Below, piece by piece: positions 1 to 7,284 of a stretch of 13,108 nt of DNA. A model generated the notes under the pieces. The model saw nothing but the letters and a program-made list of their open reading frames with translations, made no database searches and was not told where the DNA came from. The stretch spans positions 1 to 13,108 of the forward strand of contig JADJXE010000007.1 in assembly GCA_016716005.1 (NCBI GenBank), written 5' to 3'. Position 1 is the first letter of the stretch; every line of letters begins with the position of its first letter. The translations under genes were made by a program, and so were the position numbers. The DNA comes from Acidimicrobiales bacterium (GTDB lineage Bacteria; Actinomycetota; Acidimicrobiia; Acidimicrobiales; JADJXE01).

Positions 1-533
1 GTCATGGCGTCCTCCTCTGTGGTGGCGGGGGTGGCTGCACCGGTCCAGTGCGCGGCGATCCGGGTCCAGTCGGCGACGGTGACGGCGTCGGTGTGGTCGG
101 AGCCGGGGACGAGGGCGTGAGGCAGGCATCCGGCGACGCGTCGCCGAACACCTGCGGTCGTGTAGATGCGGGGGATGCGGTGCGCGTCGCAGACCGCGGC
201 GATGATCCAGGCGGCCTGGTCGACCTGCCAGTCGGTGAGGACGTCCTCGTTGACGCCGTCGAACTCGATGCCGACCGCCCACGAGTTGGCCCCCTTGGCG
301 TGCGCGGCCTCGGTTGCGGTGTCGTAGAACTGGACGACCTGCCCGGCGTTCTTGCCGATCAGGAAGTGGAACCCGATGCCGACGCCGGCTCGGCCGTTCT
401 TGCCGATCGCGTAGGCGGACCGGTAGCCGTCCTTGCCGAACGCCCCGTACGTGCGGTGCAGAACGATCGCCGTCGGAGCGAGCGGCCCCTGCGGGTGCTT
501 GCCGGGATCGAACGGGATGCCGGGGACCTTCAC
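1..533 (-). CDS. Endolysin, N-acetylmuramoyl-L-alanine amidase (amidase-2 type), cut at the left edge
   Basis: This gene probably encodes the phage endolysin, which cleaves the bond between N-acetylmuramic acid and L-alanine in peptidoglycan at the end of infection. The 177 visible residues form an amidase-2 (PGRP-like) domain. Likely zinc ligands are His26 in IVLHRT, His139 and Asp149; the ten-residue spacing of the last two matches AmiD-type enzymes. Glu90 in VGIEF is the likely catalytic glutamate, and FHFLIGKN (55-62) is a typical core strand. An Ala/Thr/Pro-rich linker begins near residue 164, so a cell-wall-binding domain probably follows beyond the window. The GTG start at 533 is chosen because it overlaps the previous stop as GTGA and has GGAGG seven bases upstream. 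There is no signal peptide, so export would need a holin. The family is clear; the C-terminal architecture is unseen. Confidence 0.9.
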   Translation of the reverse strand, partial: MKVPGIPFDPGKHPQGPLAPTAIVLHRTYGAFGKDGYRSAYAIGKNGRAGVGIGFHFLIGKNAGQVVQFYDTATEAAHAKGANSWAVGIEFDGVNEDVLTDWQVDQAAWIIAAVCDAHRIPRIYTTAGVRRRVAGCLPHALVPGSDHTDAVTVADWTRIAAHWTGAATPATTEEDAM

Positions 534-823
534 CGCTGCACCTCCGCTCTCAGCTTGCGCACTTCAGCGCGGGTCGAGTCGAGCTCGTCTCGTGTCTCGA
601 CCAGCAGACCGCGCAGCCGATCGACCTCGGCCCGCACCTTCTCGAGCTCGGTGCGACACGTCTGCTCCGCCTGGCGCAGATCGTCAGCCCACTCACGCAT
701 CTCGGCCGACAAGGCGATGGCGGTGTCGGCCTCCTTGCCGCGTTGAGTGCCGCGCACCGCGGCGAGGCTGCCGATGAGCACGAGGGCGGCGCCGGCCAAG
801 TAGACGATCGGGTCCGCTGCCAT
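530..823 (-). CDS. Membrane-anchored coiled-coil protein, putative lysis (holin-like) protein
   Basis: This is a 97-residue protein with one hydrophobic segment (about residues 5-23, IVYLAGAALVLIGSLAAV), a short basic stretch (RGTQRGK), and then a highly charged heptad-like helix from about 37 to 97 (EKVRAEVDRL, TRAEVRKLRAEV) that should form a coiled coil. The ATG at 823 overlaps the previous stop as TGATG, and its own stop overlaps the amidase start as GTGA, so it is translationally coupled to the endolysin. Position and topology suggest a lysis role such as holin or holin partner, but a single membrane segment with a long cytoplasmic coiled coil is not a textbook holin. It could also be an unrelated membrane accessory protein. 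A longer reading that begins at 1183 in the same frame is Arg/His-rich shadow sequence inside the neighbouring gene and was not used. Confidence 0.8.
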   Translation of the reverse strand: MAADPIVYLAGAALVLIGSLAAVRGTQRGKEADTAIALSAEMREWADDLRQAEQTCRTELEKVRAEVDRLRGLLVETRDELDSTRAEVRKLRAEVQR

Positions 824-1500
824 CAGTGGACGGTGTCGTCGCGCAGCGGGGAGACGAGCAGGGCGAAGCAGACGACGACGATCAGAGCGGCCTGGCCGAC
901 CTGCCAGAACTGATGGCCCATCGACAGGTCGAGAGCGAGAGCGGTGACGATGCCGAGCCCGGAGGTGGTCGCGAGCGCGATGAGCGCGACGCGGGTCGCG
1001 ACATCGGTGACGTCGAGGGCGGCACCGGAGTTCTGCCAGGCGATGACCTCGATGTAGGTCCCGGCGGCGAGCTGCTCGACCGTGGACATGGTGGAGATCG
1101 GGTACGGGTTCGCGGCGCCAGTGCCGACGCGCGCGGTGGCGAGGCCGCTGGAACCGTTCGCTCGGATCGACAGGTCCCTCCACCCCGTCGAGTTGTTCGC
1201 CCAGCTCACCGACGCGACGATCAGGTACTTGCCGCCGAGGCCGGACGGCACCGTGAGCCGCGACGGGTTCGACACCGTCGAATGGAAGCTGTCAGTGTCC
1301 CACGAGTCCGCAGCGGTGAACGACACGGCAGTCGCGGTGAGGTCGGCAATCGACTGGGTCGTCGTCCGGTTCGCTCGACACGACGGCGGCGTCGCGCAGA
1401 ACACGACGCCGTCACGCACTGCGTCGCCCCACGACGCCGGCGGTGACGTGCCGGTGGCCGGGTTGTGCAGCGATTGGGGGTCGACGAACGGTGTGGTCAT
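823..1500 (-). CDS. Minor tail protein with C1q-like domain and hydrophobic C-terminal extension
   Basis: This is a 225-residue protein. Residues 1-50 resemble the start of many phage tail tip proteins (SWGDAVRDGVVF). Residues about 55-177 look like a C1q/TNF-type jelly roll, with FTAADSWDTDSFHS, a KYLIVASVSW strand, WRDLSIRANGS and a final strand TRVALIAL. Such domains usually trimerise and take part in receptor binding or tail-tip structure. The start at 1500 is supported by GAGGAGA upstream and a 10-base gap from the preceding tail gene. What is odd is the last 45 or so residues: after the jelly roll would normally end, the frame continues into GLGIVTALALDL and AALIVVVCFALLV, which look like one or two membrane segments. 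The domain call is from pattern recognition; the fused hydrophobic tail may be a holin-like segment or the product of a lost stop. Confidence 0.8.
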   Translation of the reverse strand: MTTPFVDPQSLHNPATGTSPPASWGDAVRDGVVFCATPPSCRANRTTTQSIADLTATAVSFTAADSWDTDSFHSTVSNPSRLTVPSGLGGKYLIVASVSWANNSTGWRDLSIRANGSSGLATARVGTGAANPYPISTMSTVEQLAAGTYIEVIAWQNSGAALDVTDVATRVALIALATTSGLGIVTALALDLSMGHQFWQVGQAALIVVVCFALLVSPLRDDTVH

Positions 1501-1510
1501 CTCGATCTCC

Positions 1511-3541
1511 TCAGAACGACCAGGCGGCCGAGCCGCCCCACGTGGACGTCCCCCACTTGAACCACGACCACCCGGCGCGGGTGGCGTCGAGGGTGAGGGT
1601 CACCATCCAGCCGGTGAACATCCAGGTGTGGGTGACGCCGATGACGTGCGCGGTGACGTCGAGGTCCTGGCCGCTCGCCGCCTTCTTGTGCACCCGCACC
1701 AGCCATCCCGGCTCCACGGCCCGGGCGAACGGGGCGAGGACCGTCGGGTTGTTCTCGACCCGGAACGAGATCTGGCGGACCTGCGGGGTCGCAGTCCCCT
1801 GCGACGCGACGATCCACTCGGCGATGGCGAGCGACTGCTTGTCGGTCGGGTGCAGCAGCCCCGACAGCTGCACCGCGTTACGGCGCCCGAACGCGGCGAC
1901 CGACGCGGTGTTCTCGGCGGTCTGCTGGCGGCCGTACGTCGAGTTGACCGCGGCGACGTTCGTGACGGCGAGCGGGTCGTCGACGATGACGGTCCCGGTC
2001 TCAGCCATCTCCTGGGCGCCGCCGGCCAGCAGGGTCGGATCATCGGAGAACGTCATCTGCACGGTGGTGGACACGGTGTCGTCCCACGCCCACGTGCGTT
2101 TCGAGAATCGGAGGTCGCCGTCGCGGTCGACCCAGATGCGGCCCTGTTCGGTGTCCTCGACCGTCTGCAGGAGACCGGCGACGTCACCGGCCCGATACCC
2201 CTGGAGGGTGGTGACGCCGGACGGGTCGAACGTGCCGGTGTCCGCGGCGAGCCCCATGGCGGTCACGACGTGGTCCAGGCGTTCGTCCAGCGAGTCGCCC
2301 GCCCACGCGACGCGACCCGCCTCGTACAGCGCGGCGACGAACGCGTCTTCGGTCGGGTTCGCTCCCGGAGCGGCGAAGGCTCCTGAGCCGAAGTCCTCGA
2401 ACACCATGACGTGGTCGATCACACCCTGATAGGGCACCGCCGAGGGGTCGTTGCCCTGGCCGATGAACAAGTCGGTGAGCGTCGCTGCCCGCGCCCCGGA
2501 CAGAGATGAGCCCAACATGAGGTCGACGGGCACCCCGTCGACCCACAGCAACGGTTCCTGCGCCGCTGTGTTGAGCGCGACGGCGACGTGGTGCACGGTG
2601 CCGTCCGCTCCGAGCCACGCCCGGTCGACACCACCGACGTCGGTGGAGCCCCACAGGCGGGCCGTCGGTGAGGCGGCGCCGGTGTGGCGGTCATCGACGA
2701 AGACGAGAGCGCCGGTGGCGGCGATCTGCACGATGAGACACATCACGTCGCCCGGGGCGCCCGGAGCGTTGATGCACTGGGTGAGCAGCCACAGCGGGGC
2801 GGGGCTGCCGAGGTAGTGCAGCTGTCGGTCCTCCGGGCCGGGCAGCTGCACCCACATCGAGATGATCTGCCGGGATGTCAGGTCGATCTTCGAGCCGGCG
2901 TCGACGACGACGCCGTAGCCGTCAGCGTCGGTCTGCCCCCATGTCTGCGCATCACCGTCGATGACCGGCCCGAACGGTGTCTGCCCGGCGGAGAACGACT
3001 CGAACCCGCCGGTGTGCCGCGACGTGATCGACGTCATCTTGTCGGTCCAGCCGCCCTCACCGGGCCGCCACCAGTGCGTCGGAGCGACACCGGCCGCGAC
3101 CTGGGCGTCGAACGCCGTGTCGGGCGCGGCACCCTCGGCGAGCACACCGAGGACGTCCTGTGCGGTGACGGTCACGACCGGCAGCCGCGCTGTCAGCTGC
3201 TGCGGCCAGCCGGAGTCGACGAAGCCTGACCAGCGGGTCGTGGTCGTCGAGTTGTGCGTGACCCGCACCCGCACCGGAGTCCCGTTGTTCAGGTCGCCGT
3301 AGTACGGGCCGCTCGGGTTCCGCGGGTTGAACCGGCCCGTCGAGTTGTCGAGCGTCAACGACAGCGACCCGGGACGGATGGCCCGCACCGTGTCGCGTCC
3401 CGACGTCGCGACGATCGCCGGTGACGACGAGTCGAGGTCCACCCAGTCCGACAGGTCTACCCAGTCACCGGCGGCGGGACTGGACCCGGGCCCGAACCCG
3501 AACGCCATCTCGACGGTGACCGCGACCCGGTCGAAGCTCAC
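1511..3541 (-). CDS. Large minor tail protein, tail/hub domains with LamG-like insert
   Basis: This 676-residue protein follows the tape measure gene, where distal tail and baseplate hub proteins are encoded. Residues 1-135 contain a tail-type beta domain (IRPGSLSLTLDNSTGRF, then NNGTPVRVRV), common in the first minor tail protein of actinobacterial siphophages. Residues about 157-383 look like a concanavalin/LamG domain: HWWRPGEG at its start, VHHVAVALN and LLWVDGVPVDL in the middle, and YQGVIDHVMVFE as the closing strand. This domain may bind carbohydrate on the cell surface. Residues about 400-676 form a second tail/hub-like part ending in VTLTLD and a Trp-rich tail. The GTG start at 3541 overlaps the tape measure stop as GTGA and has GGAG six bases upstream; the frame is open further upstream, to 3613, but only inside the tape measure gene. 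No separate distal tail gene is seen, so this one may do both jobs. Confidence 0.85.
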   Translation of the reverse strand: MSFDRVAVTVEMAFGFGPGSSPAAGDWVDLSDWVDLDSSSPAIVATSGRDTVRAIRPGSLSLTLDNSTGRFNPRNPSGPYYGDLNNGTPVRVRVTHNSTTTTRWSGFVDSGWPQQLTARLPVVTVTAQDVLGVLAEGAAPDTAFDAQVAAGVAPTHWWRPGEGGWTDKMTSITSRHTGGFESFSAGQTPFGPVIDGDAQTWGQTDADGYGVVVDAGSKIDLTSRQIISMWVQLPGPEDRQLHYLGSPAPLWLLTQCINAPGAPGDVMCLIVQIAATGALVFVDDRHTGAASPTARLWGSTDVGGVDRAWLGADGTVHHVAVALNTAAQEPLLWVDGVPVDLMLGSSLSGARAATLTDLFIGQGNDPSAVPYQGVIDHVMVFEDFGSGAFAAPGANPTEDAFVAALYEAGRVAWAGDSLDERLDHVVTAMGLAADTGTFDPSGVTTLQGYRAGDVAGLLQTVEDTEQGRIWVDRDGDLRFSKRTWAWDDTVSTTVQMTFSDDPTLLAGGAQEMAETGTVIVDDPLAVTNVAAVNSTYGRQQTAENTASVAAFGRRNAVQLSGLLHPTDKQSLAIAEWIVASQGTATPQVRQISFRVENNPTVLAPFARAVEPGWLVRVHKKAASGQDLDVTAHVIGVTHTWMFTGWMVTLTLDATRAGWSWFKWGTSTWGGSAAWSF

Positions 3542-5469
3542 GCCATGCTCCGCGCCAACCGCGGGAACCGGACACCCTTCGCGACCGCGGTCTCGACCTG
3601 CTCGGCCACCCACGAGATCGAGTCCGCTGCCACCGGACCGGCGAACGTCACGTTCACCGTGACCGGCGACGACACTGCCCCCCCGGTTGGTCCGCCGCCG
3701 GCGGAGCCGACGCCGGCGGAGATGCTGGGTGCGACGCCGGACACGACCCGGTTCACGTCCGCCAGCCCGACCTTCATGCCCTGGGCGAGACCGGCCATGA
3801 TCGCAGCGCCTTCAGGGATGAGGAGCCGGCGGTCGACGTCGATCGGACCCTTGTGGTCCTTGATCCACGAGCCGATCCCGCCAACGAAGCTCTTGACGGC
3901 TTCGAACTTCTCCTTGATGCCGTTGAGAAGGCCGCCGATGATCGCCCGGCCGGCGTCGAGCAACCACGACCAGGCCCCGGCGAAGAAGCCGGTGATCCGT
4001 CCCGGGAGCCCGGCCACGAACCCGACGACACCTTGCACACCGGCGGAAACGACGCCTTTGATCCACTCCCACGCCACCCGGGCGGCGCCGACGATGATGT
4101 CCCACGCTCGACCCCAGTCGCCCTTGAGGACAGCGGTCGCGAAGCGGATGACGCCACCGATGATCGCGAGGGCGTTCTCGATGATCCGCTGCACGATCGG
4201 CCACACGAACTGGACCACGGCCACGATCGCGTTCCACAAGAACTGCCAGACGGGCAGGACGATGCGAACGAACTCGATGACCCGCTCGGCCAGGAACTTC
4301 CACCAGGTAGCGATCAGCGTCGCGAGGTCCGCGACGACGGGCACGACGTTCTCCTTCATCCATTCGAACGCGGCGACCAGGGCAGGGATCACGTTGTCGC
4401 GCACGTATTCGAACTGGGCGACCAGCTGGTCTCGGATGAACCCGACGATCTTGTCGACCCATTCCCGGAAGGTGTCGTTGGTCTTGTAGAGGTAGATGAA
4501 GCCGGCGACGAGGGCCGCGATGGCGGCGACGACGAGCAGTACGGGGAGGCTGATCGCGGAGATGGCAGTGGCGAGGGTGCCGAGCACGACGAGGACGGGA
4601 CCGATGACGGCTCCGAGACCGGCGACGATCAGGATGATCTTCTGCACGCCCTTGTCGAGGCCCTTGAACCACTCAATGCCGTCCTTGACCCAGCCGAGCA
4701 GCTTGATGCCGACGGGCAGCAGCATGGTGCCGATGTCGATCGCGAGGTTCCTCAGCGTCGTCGTCATCGACTTGAGCGACCCGGACGCTCCGTTGGCTTC
4801 GCGGCCGGCTTGGCCCTGGGCCTTGGCGGTCTGCTCGGTGATGAGCGCCAGGGTCGCTGCCTGCTTCGCCTGCAGCGACATCTCCCCGGTGCCGTTCCAC
4901 AGTCCGAGGGTGAGCGCCTTCTGCTTGATGAGGGCGTCGTTGGCCGCAATGCCGTAGTTGTCGAGCATCGCGTTGTTGCCCTTCAGCGCCCCGGTCAACG
5001 CCTGCACCGCGGTGTCGGTCGATCCGCCGAACATGGCGGAGAGGTCGCCTGCGAGCTGCACGAGCGACGCCGAGGTCATCGCGGCCTGGTCCTCGGACAT
5101 GCCGCCGATGTTCATCAGCAGCGACCCCATCGTGTTGGCGTACTGCAACGCCTGGTCCTTGGCGATCCCGAAGTAGGTCGGGAGGGTGTCAGCCCAGCGC
5201 TTCACCGCGGACGACGCGTCGGTGAACACCGTTTCGGTCGCTCCGACAGCGTCGGCGTAGTCGGCGGCCATCTTGAACGCGGCTCCGCCGGCGACGAGGA
5301 CCGGCAAGGTGATGCCGACCGTCATCGACTGGCCGATGGAACGCATCTTCGTTCCGATGGCTTCCATGCGCTGGGAGAACCGGGAGATGTCGCCCTCGGC
5401 GTTCGCGAGGCCGGGGCCGAGCCGGGAGGCGTCTCCGACGATGGCGACGCGGATCTCGTTCTTCGCCAT
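3538..5469 (-). CDS. Tail tape measure protein
   Basis: This 643-residue protein sets tail length and is probably ejected with the DNA. Residues about 40-270 match the TP901-type tape measure core: IGQSMTVGITLPVLV, DYADAVGATETVF, a region on early and late subunits of assembly (NTMGSLLMNIGGMS), and SLKSMTTTLRNLA. Two strongly hydrophobic segments follow (about 277-297 and 302-327). A long, Trp-rich amphipathic helical region (330-540) comes next, then a conserved C-terminal stretch, GPIDVDRRLLIPEGAAIMAG, and a Gly-rich linker. The ATG at 5469 is chosen because GAGGAGG lies a few bases upstream; the open frame to 5535 has no such site. Using the usual 0.15 nm per residue, a tail near 96 nm would be expected, which is an inference. 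It lies 13 bases after the chaperone T reading frame, the standard siphovirus order. Confidence 0.95.
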   Translation of the reverse strand: MAKNEIRVAIVGDASRLGPGLANAEGDISRFSQRMEAIGTKMRSIGQSMTVGITLPVLVAGGAAFKMAADYADAVGATETVFTDASSAVKRWADTLPTYFGIAKDQALQYANTMGSLLMNIGGMSEDQAAMTSASLVQLAGDLSAMFGGSTDTAVQALTGALKGNNAMLDNYGIAANDALIKQKALTLGLWNGTGEMSLQAKQAATLALITEQTAKAQGQAGREANGASGSLKSMTTTLRNLAIDIGTMLLPVGIKLLGWVKDGIEWFKGLDKGVQKIILIVAGLGAVIGPVLVVLGTLATAISAISLPVLLVVAAIAALVAGFIYLYKTNDTFREWVDKIVGFIRDQLVAQFEYVRDNVIPALVAAFEWMKENVVPVVADLATLIATWWKFLAERVIEFVRIVLPVWQFLWNAIVAVVQFVWPIVQRIIENALAIIGGVIRFATAVLKGDWGRAWDIIVGAARVAWEWIKGVVSAGVQGVVGFVAGLPGRITGFFAGAWSWLLDAGRAIIGGLLNGIKEKFEAVKSFVGGIGSWIKDHKGPIDVDRRLLIPEGAAIMAGLAQGMKVGLADVNRVVSGVAPSISAGVGSAGGGPTGGAVSSPVTVNVTFAGPVAADSISWVAEQVETAVAKGVRFPRLARSMA

Positions 5470-5482
5470 CGTCACCTCCTCG

Positions 5483-5862
5483 TCACTGCTGCTCGACGGC
5501 CCTGCGTTCTTCCTCGAGCAGCTCGGCGAGCACACCGACCTCGTAGAGGGTCAGTTGCCCGAACCGGTCCCACGGGATGTGGAACCGGGCGCAGATCACT
5601 GCTTGCTGGCGGACCCTGGCGCGGGATCGACGGGCCCGCCGTCGAGTTCCCCCGGCATCACCTCGCTGATCTTCATGGCGCCGACATCGGCGAGGGTGAG
5701 TTCCGGGTTCGACCGGCGACCCATGATCCACACGAGCGCCTTCATCGCCTTCGCTCGGGGCTGACCGGTGCCGAAGGCGTCGTCGACGCTGGTGCCGACG
5801 AGCTCCTCGAACTCCTCGAGCTCGTCGAAGGTGAGGTCGTCGGGGTCGACCGTCAGGTCCAT
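5483..5862 (-). CDS. Tail assembly chaperone, G-T fusion made by probable -1 frameshift
   Basis: In siphophages a chaperone pair is made from one start: a short G protein and a G-T product formed by programmed frameshifting; both bind the tape measure during tail tube assembly. Here the G frame (5596-5862) is followed by a second frame, shifted by -1, that ends at 5483 with a typical T segment (FHIPWDRFGQLTLYEVGVLA, then a Glu/Arg-rich helix). A -1 shift at the G-run at 5647-5653 would give 72 G-frame residues plus 54 T-frame residues, 126 in all. The T frame could instead be read from a GTG at 5599 that overlaps the G stop as GTGA, giving a 38-residue peptide, but no good ribosome binding site precedes it. 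Position directly before the tape measure gene supports the assignment. The exact shift site is inferred. Confidence 0.75.
5596..5862 (-). CDS. Tail assembly chaperone, G-type protein
   Basis: This is the 88-residue unshifted product of the chaperone locus. It is acidic at the N terminus (DPDDLTFDELEEFEELVG), has a helical middle (AKAMKALVWIMGRR) and ends in a Pro/Gly/Ser-rich tail just before TGA. The pattern of an acidic beginning, a WI-containing helix and NPELTLADV is common among tail assembly chaperones of actinobacterial siphophages. The start at 5862 lies four bases after the TAA of the preceding gene, and GGGAG sits about seven bases upstream. In known phages the G product is made in large excess over the fusion; that ratio is not visible here. 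Confidence 0.85.
   Translation of the reverse strand: MDLTVDPDDLTFDELEEFEELVGTSVDDAFGTGQPRAKAMKALVWIMGRRSNPELTLADVGAMKISEVMPGELDGGPVDPAPGSASKQ
5627..5653 (-). promoter_or_regulatory. Candidate -1 frameshift site with adjacent hairpin
   Basis: On the coding strand, GGGGGAA (5653 to 5647) is in phase G GGG GAA, the spacing expected of a slippery heptamer. The P-site codon re-pairs perfectly after a -1 slip; the A-site pairing is imperfect. One base later a perfect 7-bp stem, TCGACGG with CCGTCGA, closes a 5-base loop (5645 to 5627). A stem normally starts several bases further on, so partial melting in the ribosome would have to be assumed. The role is inferred from position in the chaperone gene and the open -1 frame. 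Confidence 0.55.
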
Positions 5863-5866
5863 CGTG

Positions 5867-6301
5867 TTACTCCCATTCCAGGCCGATCTCGTCGAACGCT
5901 CGTCGGAGCTCGTCGGTGAACATGTCGGCGATCTGTTGGCGGTGTGAGGCGATCGTCGGTGCGATCACGTAGGGGCCTTCGCCGGCGTCGATGTTCCAGC
6001 TGTTGCCGACCCAGGCCGGGAACTGCCGGTATTGCTTCGCTCCGAGGAAGGCGCCGAGCCCGAACGGCACCGATGACAGGTTGCGGATCGCGATGTCCGC
6101 AGACCGCGTGGTGGCTTTGCCGAGGATCGCCTTCGCGGCCTTCTGCTGCTGGCGGGTGCCCTTGCCGCGGATGTCGACCTCGAGCCGCTTGGCGATCGTC
6201 TTGTGCGCCTCTCGGAGCGCCTTCGTTCCGGCCTTGCCGTGAGCGGAGCGGAGCTGGCGGGCGATCTCCTTCGCTCCGATCACCTGCACATAGGCCGGCA
6301 T
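5867..6301 (-). CDS. HK97 gp10-like protein (neck or tail completion)
   Basis: This is a 144-residue protein with the look of the HK97 gp10 family: a short beta start (YVQVIGAKEIARQLR), a long basic helix (KALREAHKTIAKRLEVDIRGKG), a middle part with AWVGNSWNIDAGEGPYVIAP, and a C-terminal helix ending in FDEIGLEWE. Members act at the head-tail joint or in tail completion. The ATG at 6301 overlaps the tail tube stop as TGATG; no strong ribosome site precedes it, so translation is probably coupled. It is the only gene here that stops with TAA. In most siphophages this gene lies before the tail terminator and tube genes, whereas here it lies after the tube gene. Family call is moderately sure; the exact role is inferred. 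Confidence 0.7.
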   Translation of the reverse strand: MPAYVQVIGAKEIARQLRSAHGKAGTKALREAHKTIAKRLEVDIRGKGTRQQQKAAKAILGKATTRSADIAIRNLSSVPFGLGAFLGAKQYRQFPAWVGNSWNIDAGEGPYVIAPTIASHRQQIADMFTDELRRAFDEIGLEWE

Positions 6302-7284
6302 CAGGGGGTGGCGGCTGCGGCCTGGTAGGCGACGCTGATCGGCGAGTTCGTGCCGTCGTAGAGGCCGACGCCCTTGAGGGACTGGTCGACGACGTCGGGT
6401 CCACCGACGGCGGGGGTGTCGCCGTCGAACATGACGACCGGCACGGTGATGGTCACCTTCGGCTTGAGGGTGGTGCCGATCGTGGTGAGCCCCTCGCAGA
6501 CGAGGACGACCTGCGCCTGGGCGCCCGCTGCGGTGGTCGACAGCACCCGGTTCTGATGCGTGAGGTTCTCGAAGTCGCACTTGAGCTCGACGGACACCTT
6601 GCGGGTCCCGGACTCGACCGGTTCCTTCTTCAGCGCGTTGGTGCGCAGGTAGCGGCGGTCGGTCTTGAGCGTGTTGTCGACCTTGACGGAGAACTCGGCG
6701 ACGTCGACCTGGGTGCCGCCGACGGTGACGACGCCACGGATGAACGTGATCGGTTCGACCGCGGCGGGGTAGCTGGCGGTCGCGAGTCCGGTCGTGTGGT
6801 CGAGCGTCTGGCCGTCGATGTCGGCCTTGAACTTGAGCGTCTCGCCGGCTTTGCAGGCCAGTTCCCACGACGTCACCTTGCAGCCGGTGACGGTCTTCGG
6901 GGTGATGGTGGCGCCGCCGATCTGGGGGACACCGACCTGCAGGGTGAAGAAGTCGCCGGTGAGGTCGCCGACGGTGCCGGTGTGGGTGTAGACGGTGGTC
7001 TCGGCGGGGCCGGTGGTGGCGACGGTGCCGAGCATGTGCTTGAGCCACCACGACCAGCCGAGGGACAGCACGTCGAGCTCGATCGAGCCGGTGACCCCGT
7101 TGATGTACGGGACGCGGCGGTCCGAGCGCAGGACGCGGGTCCCGGCCCGGATGCCGGGCGATTCGACCCGGCCGGTCTCCGCTGCGAGGCCCTCGGAGAG
7201 GAACTCGAAGAACCGGTCGGGGGTGCCGAGGGTGCCGTAGGTGACCTCGTCCTTGACGCCGAGTTGTCCGAGGAATCCGCTCAT
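6301..7284 (-). CDS. Major tail protein (tail tube)
   Basis: This 327-residue protein most likely forms the tail tube. It begins with GFLGQLGVKDEVTYGTLGTP and continues with an Arg-rich stretch (GTRVLRSDRRVPY), then SIELDVLSLGWSWWLKHMLG, a layout common in tail tube proteins of actinobacterial siphophages. The rest is rich in beta strands (FTLQVGVPQIGG, FSVKVDNTLKTDRRYL, VTITVPVVMFDG). Size and position between the terminator-like gene and the chaperone locus fit the role. The ATG at 7284 overlaps the previous stop as ATGA and has an AAGGGTGAG stretch upstream. No extra C-terminal Ig-like domain is evident. Confidence in the role is good; family membership would need a profile search. Confidence 0.85.
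   Translation of the reverse strand: MSGFLGQLGVKDEVTYGTLGTPDRFFEFLSEGLAAETGRVESPGIRAGTRVLRSDRRVPYINGVTGSIELDVLSLGWSWWLKHMLGTVATTGPAETTVYTHTGTVGDLTGDFFTLQVGVPQIGGATITPKTVTGCKVTSWELACKAGETLKFKADIDGQTLDHTTGLATASYPAAVEPITFIRGVVTVGGTQVDVAEFSVKVDNTLKTDRRYLRTNALKKEPVESGTRKVSVELKCDFENLTHQNRVLSTTAAGAQAQVVLVCEGLTTIGTTLKPKVTITVPVVMFDGDTPAVGGPDVVDQSLKGVGLYDGTNSPISVAYQAAAATP

Noticed and set aside
823..1183. Upstream extension of the membrane coiled-coil gene to 1183
   Set aside because: The extra 120 residues are Arg/His-rich shadow sequence inside the C1q-like gene; the ATG at 823 has the TGATG coupling seen at other junctions.
48..2429. Plus-strand open frames at 48-746, 826-1446, 1082-2386 and 1443-2429
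   Set aside because: Each runs antisense to the amidase, membrane, C1q-like or large tail gene and shows no recognisable domain or plausible ribosome site.
5633..5641. GGGCCC-containing stretch as the frameshift site
   Set aside because: In the zero frame the codons are GGG CCC, so a -1 slip would leave mismatches at both tRNA sites; the stretch lies in the hairpin instead.
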